20,547 nucleotides of DNA from Bacteriovoracaceae bacterium (GCA_947446835.1 CANFHS010000007.1:1-20547); one strand, 5' to 3'; positions 1 to 7,079 are shown, counted from the stretch's first letter. The notes: generated from the sequence alone by a model not told the origin. Translations and numbers: made by a program.

Positions 1-1
1 C

Positions 2-1120
2 CTGACCGGGCTGCGCGCCCGGGACGAGCAGGAGCTGGAGCTGCTGCTGAAGGCGCTCCGCCACGAGGTGGCTTCGTTGCCGGTGGACCTCTACGCCCAG
101 CTTCCCCGAAGCACGGGCGTTTCGACCGCGGAGTCCCGCGGCGAGCTCCTGCCGGTGGACGACGCGGCCGAGCGGATCCTGGCGCCGCTGGGAGGCGTGG
201 ATCTGGCCGGGCTCTACGCGGCGGGCCCCGTGTGCCGGGCCATGTTCGATTCGGCTGGGACCTTCCACTGGTTCGAGACCGAAACGTTCACGCTGGACTA
301 CTCGCTCTACACGGCTTCGCAGCGTGCCTTGAAGGGCACGTTCGCGGGGGCGCGCTGGAACGGGGAAGCTTACGCCGCGCAGATGGCCCGCGACCGCGGC
401 CGCCTGTCGATGCTGGAGCAGCCCGCGGTGCGGGTGGATCGCGGCGACTACCGGGTTTACCTGGCGCCGGCCGCGGTGGCTGACCTGGTGCAGATGCTGT
501 CGTGGGGCGCCATCTCGGAGGCGGCCATCCGCCAGGGAGATAGCCCGTTCCGCCGGCTGCGCGAGACGGGGCAGAGCCTTTCGGCCAGGTTCTCGTTGAG
601 CGAGGACTTCTCGAGCGGGTTGGTGCCCCGGTTCAACGATCTGGGCGAGCTGGCCCCCGAAAAGCTGGCGCTCTTCCGGGCGGGGCGCCTGGAGAACACC
701 CTGGTCAGCTCGCGGACAGCCAAGGAATACGGGGTTCCCGGAAATGGTGCCTCGGCCTACGAGGGTCTGCGCGCTCCCCGCCTGGAGCCGGGCGCGCTGG
801 GCGAGGACCAGGTCCTTTCCAGGTTGGATACCGGGCTTTACCTGTCGAACCTGCATTACCTGAACTGGAGCGATCAGCCGGCGGGCCGGATCACGGGTAT
901 GACCCGCTACGCCTGTTTTCGCGTCGAAAACGGACGGATCGTGGCTCCGATCGAGAATATGCGTTGGGACGACAGCCTGTCCTCGTTGTTCGGAACGGCC
1001 CTGGAGGATCTGGGTCGGGAGGTCACGCTCCAGCCCGAGGTGGGTACCTACCAGATGAGGGCGCTGGGCGGCATCCAGGTGCCGGGAGCGCTGCTCTCGA
1101 CGATGAGCTTTACCCTTTGA
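2..1120 (+). CDS. TldD/PmbA-family protein, TldE-like (5' end outside window)
   Basis: The frame is open from the first complete codon, so the start lies upstream; 372 codons are visible, against about 440 usual for the family. The C-terminal part carries the family signature around GLYLSNLHYLNWSDQPAGR, followed by a stretch ending in GRIVAPIENMRWDDS. TldD/TldE pairs form a heterodimeric zinc protease that degrades unfolded peptides and matures some peptide natural products. TldD carries an HExxxH metal site. No such motif occurs in the visible part; the segment where it would be expected (about residues 155-190 of the visible chain) has none. I therefore read this as the non-catalytic TldE/PmbA-type partner, and a TldD gene just upstream would fit. 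The GTG at 68 is an internal codon, not a likely start. The family assignment is firm; the TldE subtype is inference. Confidence 0.85.
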   Translation: MTGLRARDEQELELLLKALRHEVASLPVDLYAQLPRSTGVSTAESRGELLPVDDAAERILAPLGGVDLAGLYAAGPVCRAMFDSAGTFHWFETETFTLDYSLYTASQRALKGTFAGARWNGEAYAAQMARDRGRLSMLEQPAVRVDRGDYRVYLAPAAVADLVQMLSWGAISEAAIRQGDSPFRRLRETGQSLSARFSLSEDFSSGLVPRFNDLGELAPEKLALFRAGRLENTLVSSRTAKEYGVPGNGASAYEGLRAPRLEPGALGEDQVLSRLDTGLYLSNLHYLNWSDQPAGRITGMTRYACFRVENGRIVAPIENMRWDDSLSSLFGTALEDLGREVTLQPEVGTYQMRALGGIQVPGALLSTMSFTL

Positions 1121-1135
1121 AAAAGGTGCTATGAT
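1109..1135 (+). promoter_or_regulatory. candidate extended -10 promoter for sppA
   Basis: TGC-TATGAT at 1127-1135 is an extended -10 (5 of 6 matches to TATAAT plus the upstream TG). A weak -35-like TTTACC lies at 1109-1114 with a 15-bp spacer. It overlaps the end of the upstream gene. Transcription would begin about 1141-1144, only 1-4 bases before the sppA ATG. Confidence 0.45.
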
Positions 1136-1144
1136 CGAGGCCCT

Positions 1145-2164
1145 ATGCAGCAGCCGGCTCCAAAAAAACGTTCCTGGAATCCGCTTCTCCTGATCCTGGG
1201 GCTTTCGGCCCTGTTCTTCGTGGTGTTTGTCGCCCTTTCGGGAGTGATCTTCCTGCGCAGTCCCTCCAAGGGCGGGGCGAGCTCGGGAAGGGCCGCGCTG
1301 TTCGGGGGAGGCAGTGTCGGGGTGATCGAGCTGAACGGCGTGATCACGGATTCCCGGCGCTTCATCAAGCAGCTGGAACGGCTCGAGGACGACAGCTCGA
1401 TCAAGGCCATCGTGCTGCGGCTGAACTCGCCGGGCGGCTCGGTGGCGCCGTCACAGGAAATCTACGAGGCCGTCAAGGCCTGCAAGAAGCCCGTGGTTTC
1501 CTCGATGGCTTCGGTGGCCGCTTCGGGCGCGTTCTACGTGGCCATGGGAACCCGGAAGATCTACGCCAACCCGGGCACGATCACCGGCTCGATCGGCGTG
1601 ATCATGGAATTCGCCAACCTCGAAAAGCTGTACGAGTGGGCCAAGATCAAGCGCTTTGCGATCAAGACCGGCAAGTTCAAGGACGCCGGCGCCGAGTACC
1701 GCGAGATGTCGGCCGAGGAGCGCGCCCTGCTGCAGGGGATGGTGGACAACGTGCTGGGGCAGTTCAAGCAGGCCGTGGCCCAGGGCCGCAAGCTCTCGCT
1801 GGAGCAGGTGACCCAGGTCGCGGATGGACGCATCTTTTCGGGCGCCCAGGCCAAGGCCAGCAAACTGGTGGACGAGCTGGGAACCCTGCAGGACGCCATC
1901 AATGAGGCGGGACGGCTGGCCCAGATCAAGGGCAGGCCGCAGGTGGTGTATCCGGAGCGGAGCCGCAAACGCCTGCTGGATTTCCTGATGGACGACCGCG
2001 GAGGCGACGACCCGGAAGAGTCCCGGAGCGCGCTGGGCGGACTGGAAGGCCTGGTGCAGCGGGTGCTGGGCGCAAGCTCGGGCGCCGCGGGATTATCGCG
2101 GCTGGAAGACCGGATCACGGGCCTTTCGCCCGGGATCTACTGGATCTGGGAAGGCGCGCGCTGA
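1145..2164 (+). CDS. sppA: signal peptide peptidase SppA, short (36 kDa) type
   Basis: A 339-residue membrane-anchored serine protease of the S49 family, which cleaves remnant signal peptides after secretion. Residues 1-11 are basic and polar, and 12-37 form one transmembrane helix that would place the catalytic domain outside the cytoplasm. Family landmarks are the LNSPGGSV segment (93-100), the nucleophile Ser127 in SVAASGAFY, the NPGTITGSIGV stretch (142-152) and the candidate general base Lys179 in GKFKD. The length fits the single-domain form rather than the duplicated 67 kDa E. coli enzyme. The ATG at 1145 directly precedes the charged N-terminus. A GAGG at 1137-1140 is only 4 bases from it, and an extended -10 sits immediately upstream, so the mRNA may be nearly leaderless. 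The rsmB gene starts 2 bp after the stop and is probably cotranscribed. Confidence 0.93.
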   Translation: MQQPAPKKRSWNPLLLILGLSALFFVVFVALSGVIFLRSPSKGGASSGRAALFGGGSVGVIELNGVITDSRRFIKQLERLEDDSSIKAIVLRLNSPGGSVAPSQEIYEAVKACKKPVVSSMASVAASGAFYVAMGTRKIYANPGTITGSIGVIMEFANLEKLYEWAKIKRFAIKTGKFKDAGAEYREMSAEERALLQGMVDNVLGQFKQAVAQGRKLSLEQVTQVADGRIFSGAQAKASKLVDELGTLQDAINEAGRLAQIKGRPQVVYPERSRKRLLDFLMDDRGGDDPEESRSALGGLEGLVQRVLGASSGAAGLSRLEDRITGLSPGIYWIWEGAR

Positions 2165-2166
2165 AC

Positions 2167-3447
2167 ATGAACAAGAAGTTGGAGTCGCGGTATCCGCGCG
2201 AGCTGGCTCTGCGTGTCCTGACGCGTGTCCTGAGCGAAGGTCAGCCGCTGGACGAGGTTCTGGCCTCGGTTTCGGGCGAGGTCGAGCCGCCCGCACGCGG
2301 CTGGCTGCAGGACGTGTGCAGCGGGACGCTGCGCTGGAAGGGCCGACTGGATCTGGCCATCGATTCCACCGCGCTCAAGAAGAAGCCCACGGGGTGGCTC
2401 CGCAAGGTGCTGCTCGTGACCGCTTACCAGCTGATTGTCCAGGAGCGCACGGCCCAGGGCCGCGTGGTTTCGGAGACGGTGGATCTGGTCAAGCGCAAGG
2501 AAGGCGAAGCGCCCGCGCGCTTCGTGAACGCGGCCCTGCGGCGTATTTCCGAGCATTCGGCCGAGTGGCGCGAGGCGCCTTTTCCGGCGCGGGCTTCGGT
2601 GGAAGAGCAGGCCCGCTGGGCCAGCCTTCCCGTGTGGCTCTGGAAGCGCCTGTTGAAGGAGCAGGGCGAGGTCCGGGCCCGCGAGTTCGCTCAGGCCTGC
2701 CTGGAGAGGCCTTCGCTGTGGATTCGCTCGCGTGATCCGGAATCGGGTCTGCCGGGCGCTGAATCGGGCGGGTTTCCCGGTGCCTTTCGCCTGGACGCGG
2801 CCGAGCTTCCCCCGGGCCCGGTTCATTCTTGGCCAGGGTTCAAGGAAGGCGCCTTCGTGGTCCAGGACGTTTCGAGCCAGGTGCTGATCGAACAGGCCAC
2901 GGCCGAGCTCGGGCAGGCGGGGGTGGCCGTGAAGGGCGCGCGCGCGCTGGACCTGTGCGCGGCCCCGGGTGGCAAGTCGGTGGGCCTGGCCTGGGCCGGT
3001 TTCCAGGTCACCGCCAGCGACGCGCCGGGTTCGCCCCGGATGGCGCTGCTGCGGCAGACAGTCGAGCGTGCCGCGCCTGCGATCAGCGTGGTCGATGGCG
3101 AAAAGGTGGCTGGGCTGGATCCCTTCGAGCTGGTCTGGGTCGATGCGCCTTGCACGGGCTCCGGAATCCTGCGCCGCCACCCGGATGTGCGCTGGCTGCG
3201 CGAGGAGCGCGAGCTTTCGGGCCTGGCCCAGGTCCAGGCAGAAGTACTGCGCAAGGGCTGGGAACGGGTCAAGCCCGGGGGCTACCTCCTTTATTCGGTC
3301 TGCTCGGTCCTGGAGGAAGAAGGCGCGGGGCGTTTGAAGGCCGTGGGCCTGGAAAACGCCGAATTGGTCCGGAGCTGGAACCTTTGGCCTTTTGAAGGGT
3401 CGCGCGGGGACGGGTTCCAGGGCTTCTTGATTCGCAAGAAGGCCTGA
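2167..3447 (+). CDS. rsmB: 16S rRNA (cytosine-C5)-methyltransferase RsmB
   Basis: A 426-residue protein, close to the 429 residues of E. coli RsmB (Sun), which methylates C967 of 16S rRNA using S-adenosylmethionine. Residues 10-130 form the NusB-like RNA-binding domain seen in RsmB (ELALRVLTRVL, then ETVDLVKRK and FVNAALRRI). The Rossmann-fold methyltransferase domain follows: SAM motif DLCAAPGGK (262-270), motif IV DAPCTGSG with Cys329, and motif VI YSVCSVLEEEG with Cys379, the predicted nucleophile of the two-cysteine m5C mechanism. The NusB-like domain separates it from other NOP2/Sun enzymes such as RsmF. The ATG lies 2 bp after the sppA stop with no strong Shine-Dalgarno, suggesting translational coupling. 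No truncation is seen. Confidence 0.93.
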   Translation: MNKKLESRYPRELALRVLTRVLSEGQPLDEVLASVSGEVEPPARGWLQDVCSGTLRWKGRLDLAIDSTALKKKPTGWLRKVLLVTAYQLIVQERTAQGRVVSETVDLVKRKEGEAPARFVNAALRRISEHSAEWREAPFPARASVEEQARWASLPVWLWKRLLKEQGEVRAREFAQACLERPSLWIRSRDPESGLPGAESGGFPGAFRLDAAELPPGPVHSWPGFKEGAFVVQDVSSQVLIEQATAELGQAGVAVKGARALDLCAAPGGKSVGLAWAGFQVTASDAPGSPRMALLRQTVERAAPAISVVDGEKVAGLDPFELVWVDAPCTGSGILRRHPDVRWLREERELSGLAQVQAEVLRKGWERVKPGGYLLYSVCSVLEEEGAGRLKAVGLENAELVRSWNLWPFEGSRGDGFQGFLIRKKA

Positions 3448-3484
3448 CGCGAATTGCACGGCCTCTCGTTTTGCAATGCGCCAT

Positions 3485-3692
3485 AGGGGCGAATTTCAGC
3501 ACCAGAGCGGCTGAAATGCAGCTGGTCGCTGGCACGGAGGGTGCAAAAGGGGTCGCCCAGACCGTGTTCCTATCAGTGATGCGGAACGTATGCGGACGGG
3601 GGAGAACACGGTCGTCCCAATCCCTTTCTCAAATCTTCCTACCTAGCTTTCCATTCGCCGCTGGCTCCCGAAAGGGAGCCAGCCGGTTTCCT
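3485..3692 (+). ncRNA. candidate structured small RNA (family unassigned)
   Basis: The 303 bp between the convergent rsmB and rsm22 genes have no convincing protein gene but dense complementarity. GGCGAAT (3488-3494) pairs with ATTCGCC (3653-3659) as a closing stem directly before the terminator. AAAGGG (3546-3551) pairs with CCCTTT (3622-3627), and inside it GACCGTGTTC (3560-3569) pairs perfectly with GAACACGGTC (3604-3613). A 5' hairpin ATTTCAGC/GCTGAAAT (3493-3500/3510-3517) shares two bases with the closing stem. A weak -10-like TGCAAT lies at 3472-3477, so a start near 3485 is possible. The size (about 200 nt) and end-to-end pairing recall 6S-type RNAs, but I recognise no conserved 6S, SRP, RNase P or tmRNA motif. 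The alternative is a long structured 3' UTR of rsmB. Confidence 0.4.
3660..3692 (+). terminator. intrinsic terminator, 10-bp GC-rich stem with GAAA tetraloop
   Basis: A perfect inverted repeat GCTGGCTCCC (3660-3669) and GGGAGCCAGC (3674-3683) is closed by a GAAA loop (3670-3673). A pyrimidine tract follows (CGGTTTCCTTTCC), less T-rich than a classical terminator. The reverse strand has no T tract after the stem, so it should act on the + strand. It lies 213 bp after the rsmB stop, unusually far for that gene alone. Confidence 0.7.
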
Positions 3693-3693
3693 T

Positions 3694-3735
3694 TCCTGGA
3701 AAACGCGGAATGGAGGAAACTCCTGGAAAACGCGG
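3694..3735. repeat. 15-bp perfect direct repeat flanking a mini-hairpin
   Basis: TCCTGGAAAACGCGG occurs at 3694-3708 and again at 3721-3735, a period of 27 bp. Between the copies, GGAG (3712-3715) and CTCC (3720-3723) enclose another GAAA loop. The unit lies between the + strand terminator and the rsm22 stop codon. Its function is unknown. Confidence 0.8.
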
Positions 3736-3750
3736 GTTCGGGGAACGGGC

Positions 3751-5226
3751 TCAGGTCTTGTCGCGTTGGCGTTTGAGGCGCTCACGCTGGCGTTTGCCCA
3801 GGCGTTTGGGCTTGGCTTCGGAATCGGCCGCGGGAGTCTTGCCTTCCGCGCGGCGCTTGGCGACGCGCTTCTGGTAGTCCTGCTGGGCCAACTGCTGCGG
3901 CAGTGCCGGGCCCACTGCAGGAACGCCTGCCGAGCTGGCGGCGAAGGCGGGTTCCTTGGGGTTCACGACTTGGCCGCGGTGCACGTCGACCGGCAGGCGC
4001 AGCCAGAGGCGGCCTGGGCGCTCGGGCTCGCAGGTCAGCACGAACGGCAGGCGTTCGCCCGGACGGCGCATCGGTTCGCTGACCACCAGCCGCAGGTGCT
4101 GCTGCAGGACCGGAGCCCGAGTGCCGGGAGCCGCGAGCCACAGGTAGCTGAACTTGAGCCACTGGCGTTCGGCCGAAAGCCGGCGCGAGAAATCCTTGAA
4201 CCATTTGCCGGGCACGTGGGTGGGCAGCGAGAAGTGGCACCAGTCGCGTCCGGTGCTGAGCGGGCAGCGGCCCGCATGGGGGCAGGGACCCCAGATCGAG
4301 GAGGCTTGCTCGGGAACCGAGGTGGTGCCCAGCAGCTGGTCCCGCAGTGCCGAGAGCTGTTGCGAAGGAATGCGTGAGGCAGGCTCGACGCACAGGAGGC
4401 CGCCGCCGCGTGCCCGGCTCATCAGGGTTTCGAGGGGCGCCAGGGCCAGATCCCGGGTGGGAGCGGGGCCCGCCTCCAGGGGGAATTCGCCGTCCTCGTC
4501 CAGATCGGGGCCCCTGTCCATCGAGCGCGAGCCTCGGCCCGTCGGGCGCGAGCCCTTATCCGTCGGGCGCGAGCCCTTCTCGTTCAGGACGTGGCCCATC
4601 AGGATCAGCGAGGTTTCCTCCTGGAGCGTCGAGGCCGCGCGCCACCACGGGTCGGCGTGGAGGTGGATGGTCACCTTGCCACGGAGTCGCGGAAAGTGGC
4701 TTCCCAGGCGCTCCAGCAAGGCGCGCCCGTCCTGGAGGATGGAGCGGTCGGTGTCCCACCAGTGGAATTCGATGGGCGGCAGCTCGGTGTCCTCGCGCGC
4801 GGCCCGGTCCAGCAGCCAGAGCGTCAGCGCGAGCGAGCCCGTGCCGGGGCCGGCGCCCAGGTCCACGATGCGCAGGGTTCCGGTCTTCTGGCCGTGCTGG
4901 AACATGGCTTCGAGCGCGGGTTCGTGCAGCAGGTAAAGCGACAGGAATTTGGCGGCCTGCAGGGGCAGGAAGTACAGGAGGTACGCCGAGCGGAATTTGG
5001 GATGCCGGAAGTACGCGGGGAGCGTCTTGGGGCGATCCTCGGTGAAAAGGTCGGAAAGCTCGGCGATTCCGCGGAAAAAGAACTGGGCGTCCTTTTCGCT
5101 GAAGGGCTTGTCGCGCCAACGTTCGTCGGGGCTGTAGGTGCCTTTGACGTAGGACGGAATGGCCTCGTCGACGAGCCAGTTCCAGGCCGGTGGGAACCGG
5201 AGGTCGGGAGGATGGGAGGGCTTCAT
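3751..5226 (-). CDS. Rsm22/METTL17-type methyltransferase-like ribosome assembly protein
   Basis: A 491-residue protein with an N-terminal helical region, a SAM-type motif VDLGAGPGTG (121-130) and the family's cysteine signature: Cys315 in CPHAGRCPL, Cys321, Cys330 in WCHF and Cys399 in LTCEPE. In mitochondrial Rsm22/METTL17 the corresponding four cysteines bind a [4Fe-4S] cluster, and the protein assists small-subunit assembly; whether members methylate anything is disputed. The tail (about 453-491) is very rich in Lys and Arg, suggesting RNA binding. Residues 218-238 are three tandem 7-residue repeats, an insert likely to be a flexible loop. The ATG at 5226 has no upstream Shine-Dalgarno, but a TAGCAT -10-like element lies 12 bases before it. 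The gene converges on rsmB and diverges from the small CxxC membrane protein gene. Confidence 0.85.
   Translation of the reverse strand: MKPSHPPDLRFPPAWNWLVDEAIPSYVKGTYSPDERWRDKPFSEKDAQFFFRGIAELSDLFTEDRPKTLPAYFRHPKFRSAYLLYFLPLQAAKFLSLYLLHEPALEAMFQHGQKTGTLRIVDLGAGPGTGSLALTLWLLDRAAREDTELPPIEFHWWDTDRSILQDGRALLERLGSHFPRLRGKVTIHLHADPWWRAASTLQEETSLILMGHVLNEKGSRPTDKGSRPTGRGSRSMDRGPDLDEDGEFPLEAGPAPTRDLALAPLETLMSRARGGGLLCVEPASRIPSQQLSALRDQLLGTTSVPEQASSIWGPCPHAGRCPLSTGRDWCHFSLPTHVPGKWFKDFSRRLSAERQWLKFSYLWLAAPGTRAPVLQQHLRLVVSEPMRRPGERLPFVLTCEPERPGRLWLRLPVDVHRGQVVNPKEPAFAASSAGVPAVGPALPQQLAQQDYQKRVAKRRAEGKTPAADSEAKPKRLGKRQRERLKRQRDKT
4513..4575 (-). repeat. three tandem 21-bp units coding for GSRPT(D/G)(K/R)
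   Basis: In-frame heptapeptide units GSRPTDK, GSRPTGR and GSRSMDR lie back to back inside the Rsm22-type gene. The first two DNA units are nearly identical and the third has diverged. They sit between the methyltransferase core and the cysteine motif. The pattern is typical of slippage expansion in a disordered loop. Confidence 0.85.
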
Positions 5227-5238
5227 GGAACAGAAGGG

Positions 5239-5266
5239 TATGCTACACTGGGGGTGTTGAGGTCAA
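5239..5266. promoter_or_regulatory. overlapping divergent promoter candidates (rsm22 and CxxC membrane protein)
   Basis: On the + strand, TGC-TACACT (5241-5249) is an extended -10 giving a start near 5256 and a short leader that includes GAGG at 5259-5262. On the - strand, TTGACC (complement of 5261-5266) and TAGCAT (complement of 5239-5244) are separated by 15 bp and would start transcription near 5232, about 5 bases before the rsm22 ATG. The two -10 elements overlap by one base, so the promoters could interfere with each other. Confidence 0.4.
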
Positions 5267-5269
5267 TGG

Positions 5270-5740
5270 ATGGACCCGCTTCTTTCCGCATTGAAAGCCA
5301 AGGGAGTCTGGCGTGGAGCCCAAAAGGAGCACTACGCCTTTTTCTGCGCGAACTGCCGGACCCCCCGGCGGCTTCCGGTCAAGCCGAGCCCGTATTCGAT
5401 CCGGCGGATCACGCAGATCCTTCTGTGTTCGGCGTTCTTCACGCTGGTTTGCTGGCCCCTGTTCGAGATCAAAGGCATGGTCTCGTTCGTGCCCTTCTGG
5501 GCGCTGTTCGAATTCCTGTACCGCTCACGGGTCAGGGCGCTTGCGGTCTGCCCGAACTGCGGTTTTGATCCGTTCCTTTACCTGACCAATCTGCAAGGCG
5601 CGCAGCGGGAGTTCGAGTCCTACTGGCGCAAAAGGTTTGAGGAAAAAGGCGTGCCCTACCCTGAAAAGAAGCGGGCGCCCCAGCCTCAGGTTGGAAACGA
5701 GCTGCAGCCTGACTCGCGCCTTGACAGTCTTCAGGACTGA
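5270..5740 (+). CDS. small membrane protein with two CxxC motifs (function unknown)
   Basis: A 156-residue protein I cannot assign to a named family. CANC (Cys26, Cys29) and CPNC (Cys94, Cys97) could together form a zinc ribbon. Between them lie two hydrophobic segments, about residues 47-65 and 69-84, separated by a short turn, so both CxxC motifs would face the same side, probably the cytoplasm. The tail is charged, with proline and glutamine. GAGG at 5259-5262 lies 7 bases before the ATG, supporting this start over the out-of-frame ATG at 5266. The ssb gene begins 17 bp after the stop, although a perfect TTGACA within this gene's end suggests ssb also has its own promoter. The reading frame is convincing; any function is speculation. 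Confidence 0.75.
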   Translation: MDPLLSALKAKGVWRGAQKEHYAFFCANCRTPRRLPVKPSPYSIRRITQILLCSAFFTLVCWPLFEIKGMVSFVPFWALFEFLYRSRVRALAVCPNCGFDPFLYLTNLQGAQREFESYWRKRFEEKGVPYPEKKRAPQPQVGNELQPDSRLDSLQD

Positions 5741-5750
5741 ACGCTACTGC
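5721..5750 (+). promoter_or_regulatory. possible ssb promoter
   Basis: A perfect -35 hexamer TTGACA lies at 5721-5726 inside the 3' end of the preceding gene. The -10 is poor: TACTGC at 5745-5750 with an 18-bp spacer, or GCTACT at 5743-5748 with 16. Either would start transcription within a few bases of the ssb ATG at 5758. Confidence 0.3.
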
Positions 5751-5757
5751 TCAAGGA

Positions 5758-6267
5758 ATGTCAGTCAACAAAGTGATTCTGATTGGACGTCTGGGGCAGA
5801 ACCCCGAAGTGCGTTACACCCCCTCCGGGGCTGCGGTCGCGAACTTCAGTATTGCGACCAACGAAAGCTGGACCGACAAGTCCGGCCAGAAGCAGGAGCG
5901 CACCGAGTGGCATAAGGTCGTGGTCTGGGGCAAGCTCGCCGAGCTGTGCGCCCAGTATCTGACCAAAGGCCGCCAGGCTTTTGTGGAAGGTCGGCTGCAG
6001 ACCCGCCAGTGGCAGGACAAGGACGGCCAGACCAAGTACACCACCGAGGTGCAGGCGCAGACCGTCCAGTTCCTGGGCGGCGGAGCCGGCGCAGGCGCGG
6101 ATCGCGGCCGTGGCGACGACATGGGCCAGGACATGGGCATGGGCGGCGGTGGCGGCAACATGAACATGGGTGGCGGCTTCGGCGGCGGAAGCGGCGCACA
6201 GGCCGCTGGACGCCCCATGGGCCAGCAGGGCGAGCCTTCCTTCACCGAAGACGACATTCCGTTCTGA
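5758..6267 (+). CDS. ssb: single-stranded DNA-binding protein SSB
   Basis: A 169-residue SSB that coats single-stranded DNA in replication, recombination and repair, normally as a tetramer. Residues 1-108 form the OB fold, starting with the canonical MSVNKVILIGRLG and including WHKVVVWGKLAE and the FVEGRLQTRQW region. Residues about 110-155 are a disordered linker very rich in Gly and Met, and the chain ends in the acidic tip TEDDIPF, which recruits partner proteins. The start is fixed by homology, yet the only Shine-Dalgarno-like sequence, AAGGA at 5753-5757, directly abuts the ATG with no spacer, so initiation may rely on coupling or a very short leader. The glycosyltransferase gene follows 14 bp downstream. 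Confidence 0.97.
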   Translation: MSVNKVILIGRLGQNPEVRYTPSGAAVANFSIATNESWTDKSGQKQERTEWHKVVVWGKLAELCAQYLTKGRQAFVEGRLQTRQWQDKDGQTKYTTEVQAQTVQFLGGGAGAGADRGRGDDMGQDMGMGGGGGNMNMGGGFGGGSGAQAAGRPMGQQGEPSFTEDDIPF

Positions 6268-6281
6268 GCAGGAGCTGATCG

Positions 6282-7001
6282 ATGCGTTCGCTCATCGTCA
6301 TCCCGACCTACAACGAGAGTGAAAACCTGCCCCTGATCCTTCAGGCGGCGCTGGATGCGACTCCGGCCGAGGTGGAAATTCTCGTCGTCGACGACGGCTC
6401 GCCGGACGGCACCGGCCAGCTGGCCGAGGGCTGGTGCCAGAAGAACCCCCGCGTGCATGTCATGCACCGGAAGGGGAAGCTGGGCCTGGGAACGGCCTAT
6501 GTGGCCGGGTTCCGCTGGGGACTGGAGCAGGGTTTCGATCTGCTGATCGAGATGGACGCGGATTTTTCGCACGACCCCAAGTACCTGCCGCAGATGCTGA
6601 AGCTGCTGGAAACCCACGACGTGGCCATCGGCTCGCGTTACGTGGCGGGCGGCGGGACCGTGAACTGGGGTGTGGGTCGCAAGATCCTGAGCCGCGGAGG
6701 AAGCCTGTACTCCCGCATGATCCTCGGTGCTCCTATCCGGGATTTCACCGGGGGCTTCAATGGGTGGCGCCGCAAGGTCATCGAAGCAGTCGACATCGGC
6801 TCGCTCCGGTCGGACGGTTACAGCTTCCAGATCGAGCTCAAGTACCGCGCCTTTTCTCGGGGCTTTGATATCGCCGAGTTCCCGATCGTGTTCGTGGACC
6901 GCCAGGTGGGGCAGTCCAAGATGAACAAGAAGATCGTGATCGAAGCGTTGGGTCGGGTGTGGAGCTTTCGCTGCAAACCGTCCCCGGTAGTGACTCGCTG
7001 A
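6282..7001 (+). CDS. polyprenol/dolichyl-phosphate mannosyltransferase-like GT2
   Basis: A 239-residue GT-A glycosyltransferase resembling DPM1 and bacterial polyprenol monophosphomannose synthase, which move a sugar from a nucleotide donor to a lipid phosphate at the inner face of the cytoplasmic membrane. Landmarks are VIPTYNESENLP (6-17), VVDDGSPDGTG (35-45), the metal-binding DADFSHDP (92-99), IGSRYVAGG (116-124), RDFTGGFNGWRR (153-164) and the GQSKM segment (210-214). It is the short soluble form without C-terminal transmembrane helices. CAGGAG about 7 bases before the ATG is a good ribosome-binding site. The acceptor lipid and the exact sugar cannot be read from sequence. The neighbour ssb is functionally unrelated, so this is a housekeeping string rather than a pathway operon. 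Confidence 0.88.
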   Translation: MRSLIVIPTYNESENLPLILQAALDATPAEVEILVVDDGSPDGTGQLAEGWCQKNPRVHVMHRKGKLGLGTAYVAGFRWGLEQGFDLLIEMDADFSHDPKYLPQMLKLLETHDVAIGSRYVAGGGTVNWGVGRKILSRGGSLYSRMILGAPIRDFTGGFNGWRRKVIEAVDIGSLRSDGYSFQIELKYRAFSRGFDIAEFPIVFVDRQVGQSKMNKKIVIEALGRVWSFRCKPSPVVTR

Positions 7002-7024
7002 GTCATTGCGCCTAATTCCGCGAT

Positions 7025-7079
7025 TTGATTCCGCGAATGACGCGAATCAATTGACCGACCTGAAAGGTCTCTCTACACT
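7025..7079 (+). promoter_or_regulatory. promoter of the L,D-transpeptidase gene with two dyad elements
   Basis: TTGACC (7051-7056) and TACACT (7074-7079) are separated by exactly 17 bp, a good sigma-70-type promoter. Immediately upstream, TTGATTC (7025-7031) and GAATCAA (7044-7050) form an inverted repeat whose arms extend to ten pairs if one bulged C is allowed. A second dyad, GACCT-GAA-AGGTC (7057-7069), fills most of the spacer. Both are plausible operators. The predicted start is about 7086, 4 bases before the ATG. Confidence 0.6.

Noticed and set aside
2137..3459. 440-codon - strand frame opposite rsmB
   Set aside because: Shadow of rsmB; the + strand product has all RsmB motifs and the antisense product none.
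3471..3776. 101-codon + strand frame in the rsmB-rsm22 gap
   Set aside because: It runs through the terminator hairpin and into the 3' end of rsm22, has no ribosome-binding site and no family resemblance; the RNA structures explain the region better.
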